Part shown: positions 63,880-64,000 of the stretch, piece by piece
Numbering within the stretch: position 1 is the stretch's first letter
Layout: the number at the start of each line of letters is the position of its first letter
Assembly: GCA_963710715.1 (NCBI GenBank)
Contig: CAVQBL010000013.1
Coordinates: 1-64,000, forward strand
Source of the DNA: CAVQBL01 sp963710715
Lineage (GTDB): Bacteria; Pseudomonadota; Gammaproteobacteria; DSM-16500
DNA: 64,000 nucleotides
Reading direction: 5' to 3'
The notes under the pieces: generated by a model
The model's database searches: none
What the model saw: the letters and a program-made list of their open reading frames with translations, nothing else
What the model was told of the DNA's origin: nothing
Made by a program: the position numbers and the translations under genes

Positions 63880-64000
63880 TCAGTGGAAATAGTCCGATTT
63901 TTTTGCGGCGCAGATAAATTTTATTAACTCTTGCCCGCTTATAAATGGGTATACGAAAACGCCATCAGGAATATAAGAGATAGGTTTTTTAGCTTTAACT
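63880..64000 (-). CDS. C-terminal end of an unidentified gene, cut by the window edge
   Basis: A minus-strand frame is open from the edge for 39 codons and reads KKPISYIPDGVFVYPFISGQ then ELIKFICAAKKSDYFH before TGA at 63880-63882. It is protein-like, with aromatic and hydrophobic alternation, but too short to name. Convergent with the VapC stub. Confidence 0.35.
   Translation of the reverse strand, partial: VKAKKPISYIPDGVFVYPFISGQELIKFICAAKKSDYFH

Overview
The window is an AT-rich gammaproteobacterial chromosome segment. Several things suggest a host-associated member of the Legionellales (Coxiellaceae/Berkiella/Rickettsiella-like). These are effector-like proteins with ankyrin, Sel1 and TPR repeats, a Legionellales-type effector-like family present twice, many decayed genes and IS scars, and a palindromic repeat with a 'GTCATTGCGAG...CTCGCAATGAC' frame in most intergenic gaps. 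The taxon is inferred from gene style, not from a marker gene. I saw no rRNA, tRNA or CRISPR array.

Layout. 1-5.2 kb is a mobile or decayed zone. It holds an ISL3-type element with a passenger gene, a reverse transcriptase broken at a G9 run, a frameshifted effector-like gene, and a PIN toxin cut at a third ISL3-like end. 5.2-6.7 kb holds an LpxO-like lipid A hydroxylase and a small secreted Cys-rich protein. 7.1-14.0 kb is a tightly coupled pyrimidine operon, carA-carB-pyrB-pyrI-pyrC on the minus strand, with a frameshift in carA. 14.1-16.9 kb holds gene remnants, a Sel1 protein and a DUF4143 ATPase.

16.9-36.5 kb is the most coherent system, an amino-sugar exopolysaccharide island. It is bounded by glmM and glmS, two enzymes of UDP-GlcNAc supply. 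Inside are a WecB 2-epimerase, a TviB/WbpO-type nucleotide-sugar dehydrogenase with a 4-epimerase-like SDR, two family-2 glycosyltransferases, a stand-alone YaiO-like outer-membrane barrel, a PgaA-like TPR-barrel protein, two deacetylase-like proteins, a bactofilin-like membrane-anchored scaffold, a multi-TM protein and a GH18 hydrolase. A large GAF-PAS-GAF-GGDEF-EAL protein with a degenerate GGDEF and an apparently intact EAL follows directly, a natural candidate for c-di-GMP control.

39.5-49.1 kb holds an unrecognised protein and an RND efflux system (transporter, adaptor, NodT-type outer-membrane lipoprotein). An HMT/ATM1-like ABC exporter and a structured, possibly mobile-element-derived, stretch separate the transporter from its partners. 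49.1-54.7 kb holds large effector-like proteins, a BufC/HvfC-like protein and IS66 debris. 54.9-59.3 kb holds an orphan bufferin-like BufA, YceI, cytochrome b561, a PksG-type HMG-CoA-synthase-like enzyme and an APC permease. 59.5-64 kb holds a TPR protein, proBA for proline synthesis, a Phd/VapB antitoxin whose toxin is reduced to 12 codons, and a partial gene at the edge.
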